A stretch of DNA of 64,000 bases from Bacteroidia bacterium (GCA_025059535.1 JANXCX010000019.1:132363-196362); one strand, 5' to 3'; positions 35,101-43,113 are shown, counted from the stretch's first letter. The notes: generated from the letters alone by a model not told the origin. Numbers and translations are program-made.

Positions 35101-35189
35101 TCAACAATCGGCACATAGAGCTACCAGGCGGGCCGACGTTAGGCGCCTTGTATTATGTGCAGTGGGTGTATGACCCCTTTCTGCCTTAG
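32178..35189 (+). CDS. TonB-dependent outer membrane receptor
   Basis: 1003 residues. Signal peptide ending MWAQ, a charged spacer, a carboxypeptidase-regulatory-like domain (about 50-130, GKVLSENGEPLPGAYIRIEG), a TonB-box-like segment QEVVISASRVSE, a plug with VEIVPGPASALYGPNAFNG, and a barrel of about 22 strands. The plug and barrel resemble siderophore/vitamin-type receptors more than SusC; no SusD gene is adjacent. The ligand is unknown. A long intact reading frame with its own promoter makes it a single-gene unit. Confidence 0.92.
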   Translation: MRKVYYLVCLAGIRFSLMWAQEERQRQLGALEQPAVSEPRRPKTIVLRGKVLSENGEPLPGAYIRIEGTIQGAVAGANGEFRLNLLSPMDPILLEASFVGYEASRLSIPLSQVEKEITLTLKETGVRTQEVVISASRVSETVMNSPVTVLKMNSREVQEAPGLNIFQNITIFKSAEQVSSSLTFQIINTRGFNSSNNTRFVQRLDGIEIQAPVLNFPVSGITNTGDLDVESVEIVPGPASALYGPNAFNGIMNVYTKDPFRFPGLSASVRLGLNHPDRVDTTPQPLYDISIRYAKSWKNRIGFKIFANWFDGHDWVASSRADVGVYVGARGQYAIPGPENPGYQGLNVYGDEIRISPATVRTIASQGSLLLGSPPNPNDLDFYVSRTGYLERDLVDYRASVKKALVGGYYRITDKLQLKYLGYLSTGSTVYQGNNRYSLRDFIFSANALELSGPDFRIWAYNLWEDAGESYDSRFAAINLLRRVKPDNNWMVQYVWAYTGQLYNYLKNAIGLNPDEYGIPRGGSHAEARRFADSDRMEALIPIFQQFGAEPLASLARGGSRLIPGTPAFREALRSIASNPNFLGGGAGFFDRSSMYHAEGQYDLSRYLRWVSILVGGNFRYFLTNSRGTVLADTAGPIGIWEVGAFIQASRAFWRERLRLTASLRYDRNKNFTGRLNPRIGGILALDPKNQHNLRLSYQTGFRMPTLQGQYIDLNLGAFRLIGGLPEMLSYYGLDRQAYTLASVRAMQDSIRAQTRGTSDPNAYADLLRPAQFPRLSPELVSCVEVGSRHLLGEKIYIDLDYAYSWYTNFIGQVDVVGARRITRADGSTGFTNLTPTNLLLTDSHQVLRVYQNTTTLVAAHHFSAALQYTLNRRLFLNANFTYAEVVLTEEARRDQLIARFNTPRYKANVYLTGREFLTNRRLGFSIGYRWINAYLFEESFHSQVIPTYQLVDAQISYKFPKLRSLIRMGGQNILNNRHIELPGGPTLGALYYVQWVYDPFLP

Positions 35190-35201
35190 AGGCCACTTAC
35201 C

Positions 35202-35209
35202 TATACTTG
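35202..35209 (+). promoter_or_regulatory. Near-match promoter element of nuoA
   Basis: TATACTTG (7 of 8), 3 bases before the ATG at 35213. A TTG at 35207 in frame lies inside the element and is not used. Confidence 0.4.
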
Positions 35210-35212
35210 ATT

Positions 35213-35581
35213 ATGCTTGAAGGGTACTTGGGCGCTCTCGTTTTACTGGGGGTAGGGGTTACTATAGGGATAGCGCTAGTGTATGCGCCTACGCTTTTGG
35301 GGCCCCGTCGTCCCCTGCCCCAAAAAATGATCCCCTACGAAAGTGGGATGGACCCTGTAGGTACTACTCGCCAGCGCTTTTCGGTGCATTACTACAAGGT
35401 AGCTATGCTCTTCACGATTTTTGACGTAGAAATCGCCCTTCTCTATCCTTGGGTACTCTTTTTTAGGGAAAATCCCGCCTGGGCCTTAGGCTTATTTGTG
35501 TCCTTTACGGGTATTTTAGCGGTAGGCTACTTATACCTTTTGCGTACGGGTATTTTTGACTGGAGTCGAAAGGAATTATAG
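35213..35581 (+). CDS. nuoA: NADH-quinone oxidoreductase subunit A
   Basis: 122 residues with three membrane helices. The complex I subunit A signature is present: the first helix, then the loop PYESGMDPVGTTRQRFSVHYYKVAMLFTIFDVEIALLYPW (conserved E-S-G and F-D-V-E). NuoA sits at the quinone entry between the membrane and peripheral arms. The other nuo genes are not in the window; instead the aldehyde dehydrogenase and thiG genes follow closely, which is an unusual setting. Confidence 0.95.
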   Translation: MLEGYLGALVLLGVGVTIGIALVYAPTLLGPRRPLPQKMIPYESGMDPVGTTRQRFSVHYYKVAMLFTIFDVEIALLYPWVLFFRENPAWALGLFVSFTGILAVGYLYLLRTGIFDWSRKEL

Positions 35582-35583
35582 CT

Positions 35584-36999
35584 ATGTATCAGCCCCTTCT
35601 AGTGGGTGGGCAGTGGGTACCAACCCCACATGTGCGAACTTTATACGCGCCCTATACGAGGACACCCCTGGCTGAGGTAGCCTACGCTACGCCTGACCAT
35701 ATACAGCAGGTGATAGCTCAGCTTTCGGTTGGCCAAAAAGCCGCGGCGCAATTGCCTACCCATCAGCGCTACACTATTTTAGATCGCCTAGCCCGCTGGA
35801 TATCGGATAACGCTGAAGCCATAGCCCGAGGCATCGCCGAGGAAGCCGGAAAGCCTCTGCGTTATGCGCGCGCTGAAGTGCAGCGGGCATATATCACCGT
35901 AACCTTGGGCCGCGATCTAGTGCGGCTCATAGAAGGCGAGCTTCTTCCAGGAGACCTTTCTCCCGCTACCGAAGGGCGCTGGTTACTGGTTCGGCGTATG
36001 CCGCTCGGCCCTCTACTGGCTATCACCCCCTTCAATTTTCCTCTTAATCTCGTGCTGCATAAAATCGTACCTGCTATCGTAGCGGGCTGTGCTATAACCC
36101 TCAAGCCCGCCCCCCAGGCTCCTCTTACGGCTTATCGCGTGGGCACGGCGCTTTTGGAGGCTGGCTGGCCGCCCGAAGCGCTCTCTATAATTAGCGCTGA
36201 ACCAGCCGTAGCGGAGATTCTGGTTCGTTCCCCGGCTTATCGTATCCTATCCTTTACGGGCAGCGCGGCCGTGGGCTGGCACCTTCAAACGCTGGCAGTC
36301 CAAAAGAAAGTCATTTTAGAACTCGGTGGCAGTGCAGCCGTCATTGTTCATGACACGGAGGATCTATCTAAAGCCGCTCAGGCCATAGCGGAAGCCGCTT
36401 ACCTTTACGCGGGCCAAGTCTGCATCGCCGTGCAGCGGATTTTTGTGCATCGCTCCCTTTATGACGATTTTTTAGAAGCCTATCGGGCAGCTACCTATGC
36501 GCTCGTCTGCGGTGATCCCCTGCACGAAGAGACCCACCTTAGTAGTATTATAGACGAGCGCAATTTCAGGCGAATCACGGACTGGCTTACGGAGGCCCGT
36601 CTCAGTGGGGCCCATGAGCTTATACCCCCGGTTTTGGACCCCGAGCGCCGCCTCATTACTCCTGGCCTACTTAGTGAGCTTTCTCCTAATATCCATTTAG
36701 CCCAAGAGGAAGCTTTTGCGCCACTGGCCGAAATTGCCCCTTATGACTTACCCGAGGAGGCTTTTCAAAAGGTAAATAGCTCACCCTATGGCCTCCAAGC
36801 GGGGATTTACACGGCCTCTGAACGGCTTCTGCGGCAGGCTTTTGAGTATTTAGAGGTAGGAGGGCTAATTCACAACGCCCCGCCTACCCTACGGATAGAT
36901 AGCATGCCTTACGGAGGGATGAAAAATTCGGGCCTGGGCCGCGAAGGGGTGAAATATGCTTTCCTGGAATACACCGTTCCGAAAGTGCTGGTATGGTAG
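35584..36999 (+). CDS. NAD(P)-dependent aldehyde dehydrogenase
   Basis: 471 residues, normal for the family. The catalytic cysteine C280 is in AGQVCIAVQR and the general base E246 in LELGGSAAV. FTGSAAVGWHL is the cofactor-binding turn, and ITPFNFPLN with PYGGMKNSGLGREG are conserved. The closest relatives from memory are the lactaldehyde/non-phosphorylating glyceraldehyde-3-phosphate dehydrogenase-like group, but the substrate cannot be fixed. It begins 2 bases after nuoA and overlaps thiG by 7 bases, so the three genes form one unit. Confidence 0.9.
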   Translation: MYQPLLVGGQWVPTPHVRTLYAPYTRTPLAEVAYATPDHIQQVIAQLSVGQKAAAQLPTHQRYTILDRLARWISDNAEAIARGIAEEAGKPLRYARAEVQRAYITVTLGRDLVRLIEGELLPGDLSPATEGRWLLVRRMPLGPLLAITPFNFPLNLVLHKIVPAIVAGCAITLKPAPQAPLTAYRVGTALLEAGWPPEALSIISAEPAVAEILVRSPAYRILSFTGSAAVGWHLQTLAVQKKVILELGGSAAVIVHDTEDLSKAAQAIAEAAYLYAGQVCIAVQRIFVHRSLYDDFLEAYRAATYALVCGDPLHEETHLSSIIDERNFRRITDWLTEARLSGAHELIPPVLDPERRLITPGLLSELSPNIHLAQEEAFAPLAEIAPYDLPEEAFQKVNSSPYGLQAGIYTASERLLRQAFEYLEVGGLIHNAPPTLRIDSMPYGGMKNSGLGREGVKYAFLEYTVPKVLVW

Positions 37000-37769
37000 A
37001 GACTGATACGCTGTATATCGCGGGCGAGCCGATTAGGAGTCGGCTGTGGATGGGTACGGCGCGCTACCCCTCGCCCCAAGTGCTCTTAGAGGCTTTAGAA
37101 CGCGCCCAGCCTGGCCTCGTCACGGTAGCTATACGCCGCCTCAATCTATCAGCCCCTCAGGAAACTTTTTTAGAACTTCTTTTAGGCAAGTACCGCCTTT
37201 TACCCAATACCGCTGGCTGCTACACCGCCGAAGAAGCCATTTTTGTAGCTGAGCTGGCTCAGGAAGCCCTTCAAACAAACTGGATTAAACTAGAGGTGAT
37301 CGGGGATGAACATACGCTTTGGCCAGAAGCGGAGGAGCTCCTCAAAGCAGCACGGATTCTAAAGCAGCGCGGCTTTGTGGTCTTAGCCTATGCGCCAGAC
37401 GATCCTATAGTATGTCAGCGGCTGGCGGACATAGGCTGTGCAGCGGTTATGCCTTTAGCGGCGCCAATCGGAAGCGGCCAGGGTATCCGGGACCCTGAGC
37501 GTCTCCTTCTTATTCGTCAGAAGCTAGCGGGTGTGCCTTTGGTCATAGATGCGGGGATTGGAAGCCCAGCCGATGCCTTACTCGCCATGGAGCTTGGCTA
37601 TGACGCCGTATTGGTAAACACGGCCATTGCAGAAGCGCAACATCCAGTCCTTATGGCTGAGGCGATGCGGCTAGCCGTGGAAGCAGGCCGCAAGGCGTAC
37701 CATGCAGGCCGTATCCCACGCGTTTCTTATGCCCGTCCTAGCAGCCCCTTAGAAGGACTGCCTCTCTAA
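36993..37769 (+). CDS. thiG: Thiazole synthase ThiG
   Basis: 258 residues. ThiG builds the thiazole phosphate ring of thiamine from deoxyxylulose phosphate, ThiS thiocarboxylate and dehydroglycine. The barrel shows the Schiff-base lysine K99 in WIKLEVIGDE and the phosphate-binding segments MPLAAPIGSGQG and IDAGIGSPADALLAMELGYD and VLVNTAIA. The N-terminal motif VAIRRL is the usual V-A-x-R-R. No other thiamine gene and no TPP riboswitch is adjacent, so ThiS, ThiF and ThiH or ThiO must be elsewhere. Confidence 0.95.
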   Translation: MVETDTLYIAGEPIRSRLWMGTARYPSPQVLLEALERAQPGLVTVAIRRLNLSAPQETFLELLLGKYRLLPNTAGCYTAEEAIFVAELAQEALQTNWIKLEVIGDEHTLWPEAEELLKAARILKQRGFVVLAYAPDDPIVCQRLADIGCAAVMPLAAPIGSGQGIRDPERLLLIRQKLAGVPLVIDAGIGSPADALLAMELGYDAVLVNTAIAEAQHPVLMAEAMRLAVEAGRKAYHAGRIPRVSYARPSSPLEGLPL

Positions 37770-37823
37770 GAGGGCCCGCTACCACCGGGAAGCTGACCCA
37801 AACCTACCTTGGTACGCAAGCCA

Positions 37824-37831
37824 TACCTTTG
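37824..37831 (+). promoter_or_regulatory. TAnnTTTG promoter element of tRNA-Ser
   Basis: TACCTTTG, 4 bases before the mature 5' end. TTGG starts 15 bases upstream of the element, the same spacing as at tRNA-Cys. Confidence 0.7.
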
Positions 37832-37835
37832 TAGT

Positions 37836-37925
37836 GGAGAGGTGCCGGAGTGGTCGAACGGGCCTGACTCGAAATCAGGTAGCCTGCGGCAAGCGGGCTC
37901 GGGGGTTCGAATCCCCCCCTCTCCG
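37836..37925 (+). tRNA. tRNA-Ser (anticodon CGA)
   Basis: A 90-base class II tRNA. The acceptor GGAGAGG (37836-37842) pairs with CCTCTCC (37918-37924), the anticodon arm CCTGA-CTCGAAA-TCAGG carries CGA, a long variable arm (GCCTGCGGCAAGCGGGC) is present, the T loop is TTCGAAT and the discriminator is G37925, as for serine tRNAs. CCA is not encoded. The next base is already the stop codon of the convergent methyltransferase gene. Confidence 0.95.
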
Positions 37926-38639
37926 CTATAGGCTATTTTGCCGAAACGCCTCAGCTAGGAGAATAGCGGCTACGGCGCTCACATTGAGCGATTCTACGTT
38001 GGGTTGGTGAGGTATTGTAAGGCAAACTGAGGCTAAGCGAAAATAGGGTGCAGGAATGCCCTTCTGCTCTTCGCCTAGCAGAACTACAGAGGGTGTGGCC
38101 CAATTCCACTGGAAGTACGGTATAGCGCCTTCGGCTCGCGGGGTTGTGGCTATGATCTCCCACCCCGCTGCACGGAGTCTTTGGAGCGCCTGCAAGGGAC
38201 GCTTCTCGCGAACAACGCAAAGCTGAGCCAACGCCCCCGCACTCGCGCGCCAAAGAGCTGGATTAGAAGTAAGGGGCGAGCCTTCGGCCTTCAGCATAAT
38301 CCACTTTACCCCAAAAGCTAAGGCGCTGCGGCAGATAGCCCCTACATTTCGCGGGTCGGTAATACCTAGTAGACCAAGGGCCACCCCTTTAGGGGGTAAT
38401 TGCAGCCACTCTTCTAGCGTGTATAGACGCAGGGGGCTAAGAAGCGCTGCCCAATAAGTGCCGCTTGGGAGGGCGGAGGCAGGTACCCACTGCACCTTCC
38501 AATCGTAGTGTCGCACCAGGGGCCGAAGCGGTGCTGGGAGGGGCTGACCTTCTCGGACTAGGAGGCGCTCTACCTGGACGCCCCCCTCCACGGCGCGCCG
38601 CAGCGCCCGAAGCTCCGTAAGGACTAAGGCTTTTCCCAT
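37926..38639 (-). CDS. SpoU/TrmH-family RNA 2'-O-methyltransferase (RlmB-like)
   Basis: 237 residues. An N-terminal substrate-binding domain is followed by the SPOUT knot with the three motifs: LGITDPRNVGAICRSALAFG, VVLLGEEQKGIP and IPHQPNVESLNVSAVAAIL. These enzymes methylate ribose in rRNA or tRNA; RlmB and TrmH-like specificities cannot be separated here. The ATG at 38639 overlaps the GWxTD gene by 16 bases; a longer frame to 38675 adds a non-conserved 12 residues. Its stop touches the 3' end of the convergent tRNA-Ser. Confidence 0.9.
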   Translation of the reverse strand: MGKALVLTELRALRRAVEGGVQVERLLVREGQPLPAPLRPLVRHYDWKVQWVPASALPSGTYWAALLSPLRLYTLEEWLQLPPKGVALGLLGITDPRNVGAICRSALAFGVKWIMLKAEGSPLTSNPALWRASAGALAQLCVVREKRPLQALQRLRAAGWEIIATTPRAEGAIPYFQWNWATPSVVLLGEEQKGIPAPYFRLASVCLTIPHQPNVESLNVSAVAAILLAEAFRQNSL

Positions 38640-39559
38640 GCCCCCTGATACTCTAAGCGTCGCACTAACTCCCAATCACCCCCTACAGCCCTAAAATAAA
38701 AGCTCAACTGTAGGGGAAGATAAATCCATGTCTCCTGTTGAGGAGTAAGAAGGCGCAAGGAAGGTTCGCCATAAACAAGATAGATCAATCCCCTATCGCT
38801 ACGCTCGCCTGGTTTATAGGCGGAGAAGCGCTGGTAGGCTAGGGGCGCGCGCTGCTGCCAGTGTTTCCGTCCGGCGGAAGGCAGCTGGTAAGGCGGTAAC
38901 GGGTCTAAACAGGTCCAAAATACCTGCGTAGTATCCCCCCGCAGATACCAGGCGCAGCCTAGGTAGACGAGCTTAGGTGGGCGTCGCCGCTGGCGCACTA
39001 CATAAGGCGGTAGAGGCGGCATCGTATCTACAGCAGCTGGGTAGAAAACCGCTTGCCAGAGGCTATCCCCCGGCCTAGCCAACCCTGTAAGAGAGTCTAA
39101 GTGAACCCGTACAGGGGGCTTGAGCACAGGCGTAAAAGCCTCCACCCACCCACGGCTTATTCCCTTTGGGCACCATACATTCCAGTAATACGAAAGGCCT
39201 GAAGCCTCTGTACAACTTGCCTGCACCGCTAAGTTGGTCCCGGCCATTTCGGGCGGTAAGTGCACTTGGATAGCGCCGGCCCAGACTGGCTCATAAGGCA
39301 GATATACTAAGGTATCCACCCTTAGGCCCTCTGCCGTAGTAAAGCTCCACAGCACCGGTACTTTCCCCTCAAACACGTAGGGGAGCCATGGTTCTAGGCG
39401 GATCTGACAGTAAAATACCCACTCACGGGGAGTGGTGCGATAGAGCCGACCAACAAGGGGCGGGGCTTTGCGCTCAGCCTCGCGCTCAATCCAAACCCCT
39501 TGGGCTCTATTCACCCCTCCAACTAGAGCGCCGATAATCCATAGCCTCAGCTTCTTCAC
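38624..39559 (-). CDS. Exported GWxTD-domain-like protein
   Basis: 311 residues with a signal peptide (ending NRAQ). The C-terminal third has the sequence RSDRGLIYLVYGEPS followed by ETWIYLP, which matches the D-R-G-x-x-Y-x-x-Y-G-x-P end of GWxTD-domain proteins; the GWxTD motif itself is not evident. Function is unknown. The start is a GTG (GTG AAG AAG) inside the last 53 bases of the DUF2723 gene, so translation is likely coupled. Part of a DUF2723 - GWxTD - RNA methyltransferase run. Confidence 0.65.
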   Translation of the reverse strand: MKKLRLWIIGALVGGVNRAQGVWIEREAERKAPPLVGRLYRTTPREWVFYCQIRLEPWLPYVFEGKVPVLWSFTTAEGLRVDTLVYLPYEPVWAGAIQVHLPPEMAGTNLAVQASCTEASGLSYYWNVWCPKGISRGWVEAFTPVLKPPVRVHLDSLTGLARPGDSLWQAVFYPAAVDTMPPLPPYVVRQRRRPPKLVYLGCAWYLRGDTTQVFWTCLDPLPPYQLPSAGRKHWQQRAPLAYQRFSAYKPGERSDRGLIYLVYGEPSLRLLTPQQETWIYLPLQLSFYFRAVGGDWELVRRLEYQGAWEKP

Positions 39560-42512
39560 GCAGCCGCTGAAGTTGAGAATGGAAAAGTGAGTCTAGCTTA
39601 GGCGCCTTTTTAGGCAGCTCATACACAAGGGCCCCTGCAAGCCATATAAACCTATCCTCTGGCGGAAGGCGCTGGGCTTTTGCATAGGCTAACTCACCCT
39701 GCACCATTTCAACTAAGCTCTGCATAGACCTTTGCGCCCTTAGTGTGTCCCCTGCTCTATACCACAGCAGCGTCTGCATATAAAGCTGGCTAGGCTCCAA
39801 AGGCAAATTCTCCGAAGATAAGTGCGCCTCCATAAAAGCCAAAAGATTGCGCGCCTTTTGACGGAGCCCTTGAGCCTGGGAAGAATCGCTGAGCGTATCG
39901 GCCTGATCTAAATAATAGCCCGCTAAATGCTGAAATACAGAGCGATAGTTAGCTATCATACGGCGCGTGTTGCTATCGTAGAAGATATCGGACCGGTTTA
40001 GGTTACGGTAGCGAAAGACCTGCGTCAGAAGGTGATGGGTAAGGCTATCTTGAATTGGGCATTCTAAGCTGCTTCGGCGCGAGGGGCCTTTAGGCTTGAG
40101 AGGAAGTAATTCATACACCATGCCCCGCATATACAGATAATCAAAAAGATCAAGGTAGCTATACTGAGGCAAGGTATTGGCAAAGCAAATCGGACGGCGC
40201 CACCCATCTTCAATATTGGCCAATATAATATGAATAGTCATATAATCTTGCTTGTTCAAGTAGCCCCCTGACTTATTCTCGGCCCCTGGTACCTTACGCG
40301 GAGTTATGCGCCAATAAAGGGTATCGGCAAGCTGATCAATTGTGTAGCGATAGGCCTCAGGGTAGTTTTTCAGGAACTCTTCCTTAGGGATAGGTTGATC
40401 CATTACTTCTTCGCCGGGTTTGATTAGGATTTGGTCCCTCTTTTCACCCATCCAGAAAACATCGGGCATCTTAATAGGTACTGGCGGGGCGCCGTTGTGG
40501 GTTTGGTATTTCAATTGGGAGATGTACCAGTCGGTATTCAGAAGGCTTAGATTGACTATGCGTACATCGGTGCGTATGCCTTCTACTTCTTGAAGGTACC
40601 AGAGCGGAAAGGTGTCGTTATCTCCATTAGTGAAGAGAATCGCATTAGGTGGGCAGGACATTAGGAAGTTGTAGGCGCTATCAGGCGGCACGTAGTTACC
40701 TGCGCGCGAGTGAGAGCGCCAGTTTTTCACGGCCATAAGTAGGGGTACCCCTAAAAGGGGTAAGCCCGCTACCACCTCGCTATATCGGCCCAGCCATTTT
40801 TCCAGTTTCTCCGCCACCGCTGCGGCGCTCATTCCTACCCACAGGGCGAACATAATAAAGGAGCCCGCATAGGAGTAGTCCCGCTCACGTGGCTGATTGG
40901 GGTATTGATTGAGATAGATGATGATGGCTACGCCGGTAAAGAGAAAAAGCGTAAGCAAGACCCAGAAGTGGGAGCGGCGCCGCTGATAATGCCAACTCAT
41001 ACCCAAGAGGCCTAACAGAAGTGGCAAACCATAGTAATGCGCCTTGGAGGCATCCTTTTTGCGATGGGCCGGCAGATGCCGCAAACGTCGAAATTCTAAC
41101 CCACTTTCCCAGCGGCTATCCTGCTCTTCCGATTCACGCCCCACAAAATTCATGAGAAAATAGCGGATATACATGTGGTAAAGCTGATAATCAAAGAAGA
41201 AGCGCAGATTTTCCAGCCCTGTCGGCTTATCATCAAATGGACTATTTGGATCAAAGCCACGATTCTTGACGTAGTTGATGTAGCTGAAAGGGCCATTATC
41301 GCGGTAGTGTGCGGGGCTCCACATGCGCGGGAAAAAACGATAGTCTCTAGGGTCATAGGCATAGCGGAGACGCTGACCTTCGTAGGTGTAGCGGTCAGTA
41401 CCTGGATATTTCAGGTAAATTTTCCCTCTGGGTTCGTAGCTTATCGGATCGGCGTTATACAGAGGACCCCAAAGGATAGGTACCTCGCCATACTGCTCGC
41501 GCCGTAGATAGCTGAGGAAATTTGGCACCGTACTGGGATCATTCTCGTTGATAGGGGGCTTGACCTGCGAACGGAGAAAGATAACGGCGTAGGTAGAGTA
41601 GCCTAAATAAATAAACAGCAAACTAAGCGCAGCAGTGCTCAATACAGGCGACTGCTTCTGATGCGCATATCGCACTAAAAGAGCTAAGAGAGTGAAAAGT
41701 ATAACGATGAATACTGCTAAGCCGCTACCAAAAGGTAGCCCTATGCCAGTGGTCTTTTTCTCGGCTGGGTAATACACCCCTACTAGCCATTCCTCCAAGG
41801 GCCAGGCTAAGGAGACGGTGTACTGGATGACGCCATATTGCAGAAAGCCTAAAATCGCTCCCCCTATCGTAAAGGCCAGTAAAGCGCCTTTCCAATTGGG
41901 CTTGTCTGTCTTGCGGAAGTAATACATAAGGGCTAGGCCTGGCAGCGTCAGGAGGTTGAGCAAATGCACCCCGATAGAGAGTCCGAAGATGAAGGCAATT
42001 AGGATAAGAAGCTGATTTTGGCGGCGGAGGCTAGGCGTGTCCTCCCATACGCACATCAGCCATATGACCAGCGTAGTAAAGAGCGCACTAGGGGCATATA
42101 CCTCCGCTTCCACTGTATTGAACCAGACGGAGTCTGCAAACGTAGCCGTAAGGCCAGCTAAAAGGCCTGAGAAACCCACTCTGAGGGAGGTTTCCTCGGC
42201 TACGCTTTTGCGTACAAAGTGCATAGTAATCCAGCTGGCTAAGAGCGCCGTAAAGGCGCCCGCTAATACACTTAGCCAGTTTACGAAATAGGCCACCTTA
42301 TCAGAGGAAGGCGCCAGCAAAGCAAAGAGGCGCGCCAGTACAAGGTAAAGGGGGGCACCGGGCGGGTGAGGCACCTCTAGCTCATTCGCCGTAGCGATAA
42401 ATTCCCCGCAATCCCAGAAGCTCGCCGTAGGGGCTACCGTAAGGCCATAGGTAAGAAGCGCTACCCCAAAAACTATACCCCCAAATACCCAGCGTTGGCG
42501 GTTGTACTCCAT
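39507..42512 (-). CDS. DUF2723 multi-pass membrane protein (GT-C-like)
   Basis: 1001 residues. The N-terminal 600 residues contain about 12 membrane helices, with the DUF2723 signature FWDCGEFIATANELEVPHPPGAPLYL (D-C-G-E and H-P-P-G) near residues 30-55. A soluble region follows, including NGDNDTFPLWYLQEVEGIRT, then a helical C-terminus. The architecture resembles GT-C glycosyltransferases such as protein mannosyltransferases, in which the acidic pair in the first loop is catalytic; this is inference. It has its own TATATTTG element 5 bases before the ATG. Confidence 0.85.
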   Translation of the reverse strand: MEYNRQRWVFGGIVFGVALLTYGLTVAPTASFWDCGEFIATANELEVPHPPGAPLYLVLARLFALLAPSSDKVAYFVNWLSVLAGAFTALLASWITMHFVRKSVAEETSLRVGFSGLLAGLTATFADSVWFNTVEAEVYAPSALFTTLVIWLMCVWEDTPSLRRQNQLLILIAFIFGLSIGVHLLNLLTLPGLALMYYFRKTDKPNWKGALLAFTIGGAILGFLQYGVIQYTVSLAWPLEEWLVGVYYPAEKKTTGIGLPFGSGLAVFIVILFTLLALLVRYAHQKQSPVLSTAALSLLFIYLGYSTYAVIFLRSQVKPPINENDPSTVPNFLSYLRREQYGEVPILWGPLYNADPISYEPRGKIYLKYPGTDRYTYEGQRLRYAYDPRDYRFFPRMWSPAHYRDNGPFSYINYVKNRGFDPNSPFDDKPTGLENLRFFFDYQLYHMYIRYFLMNFVGRESEEQDSRWESGLEFRRLRHLPAHRKKDASKAHYYGLPLLLGLLGMSWHYQRRRSHFWVLLTLFLFTGVAIIIYLNQYPNQPRERDYSYAGSFIMFALWVGMSAAAVAEKLEKWLGRYSEVVAGLPLLGVPLLMAVKNWRSHSRAGNYVPPDSAYNFLMSCPPNAILFTNGDNDTFPLWYLQEVEGIRTDVRIVNLSLLNTDWYISQLKYQTHNGAPPVPIKMPDVFWMGEKRDQILIKPGEEVMDQPIPKEEFLKNYPEAYRYTIDQLADTLYWRITPRKVPGAENKSGGYLNKQDYMTIHIILANIEDGWRRPICFANTLPQYSYLDLFDYLYMRGMVYELLPLKPKGPSRRSSLECPIQDSLTHHLLTQVFRYRNLNRSDIFYDSNTRRMIANYRSVFQHLAGYYLDQADTLSDSSQAQGLRQKARNLLAFMEAHLSSENLPLEPSQLYMQTLLWYRAGDTLRAQRSMQSLVEMVQGELAYAKAQRLPPEDRFIWLAGALVYELPKKAPKLDSLFHSQLQRLREEAEAMDYRRSSWRGE

Positions 42513-42517
42513 CGGCG

Positions 42518-42525
42518 CAAATATA
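42518..42525 (-). promoter_or_regulatory. TAnnTTTG promoter element of the DUF2723 operon
   Basis: TATATTTG on the minus strand, 5 bases before the ATG at 42512. Confidence 0.7.
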
Positions 42526-42545
42526 GCTAAGCTCGGTGCGCCGCT

Positions 42546-42800
42546 CTACAAAAGCGTTGTACGCTGCTGTTCTATACGCTGCGCAATCATTTCTAAATAT
42601 TGGGCTGTATGTTGCTCAGGCGAAGGCGGTTTCTCAGCCTGTTCTAAAAGGGTCTCGTAGCGCGCGCGCCAGTACTCAGCCTCCGCCTGAGCCTGAGCTA
42701 ACTCCTGCCGAAGCCTCTCAAGCTGGCGCGAGTGCTTGAGCGAAAGTTTATAGGCTTTATACGCCAGAAGAGCTATTACTATAAGGGCTAGACCGATCAT
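42546..42800 (-). CDS. Small membrane-anchored coiled-coil protein
   Basis: 84 residues: an N-terminal membrane helix (MIGLALIVIALLAYKAY) and a charged helical tail with heptads (RQLERLRQELAQAQAEAEYW). No family recognised. It overlaps the previous gene by 4 bases (ATGA), so both are translated from one message. The paired architecture with the 103-residue protein suggests they bind each other. Confidence 0.65.
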   Translation of the reverse strand: MIGLALIVIALLAYKAYKLSLKHSRQLERLRQELAQAQAEAEYWRARYETLLEQAEKPPSPEQHTAQYLEMIAQRIEQQRTTLL

Positions 42801-43108
42801 AACTCTTTTTGCAGTGAGGTACCCCTCAAATGTTTGAAGCCTTCTTCTAATGTAGGGGGCTGAGATAACTCCTTAAGCACGCGGTCCCATTCTACACTGG
42901 CTACTATAGTCTCTAGATTCTGGATACGGCGGCGCAGCTGCTGATTCTCCATTCGCAGCTCATGGAGCTGCTTTTCCAGCTGGGATATTTTTTCGGAAGG
43001 AGGCAAGCTCCGCCGACGATACTTTAGCCATTCCATATAGCCAGCCAGCGCTAATCCTCCTACTATGGGCAGACCTATTACGATAAAAACTATTAGCACT
43101 TCCGCCAT
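42797..43108 (-). CDS. Small membrane-anchored coiled-coil protein (PspB-like layout)
   Basis: 103 residues: an N-terminal membrane helix (VLIVFIVIGLPIVGGLALAGY), a basic stretch, and a coiled coil (ISQLEKQLHELRMENQQL and on to about residue 75). The layout of one helix plus coiled coil resembles PspB, the phage-shock protein, but no specific signature is visible and no PspA or PspC is adjacent. It starts 5 bases after the CocE-type hydrolase stop. Confidence 0.65.
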   Translation of the reverse strand: MAEVLIVFIVIGLPIVGGLALAGYMEWLKYRRRSLPPSEKISQLEKQLHELRMENQQLRRRIQNLETIVASVEWDRVLKELSQPPTLEEGFKHLRGTSLQKEL

Positions 43109-43113
43109 GGCGC

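Noticed and set aside
37770-37823. Inverted CCCG/CGGG near 37777-37793 as a thiG terminator
   Set aside because: The stem is short and no T run follows.
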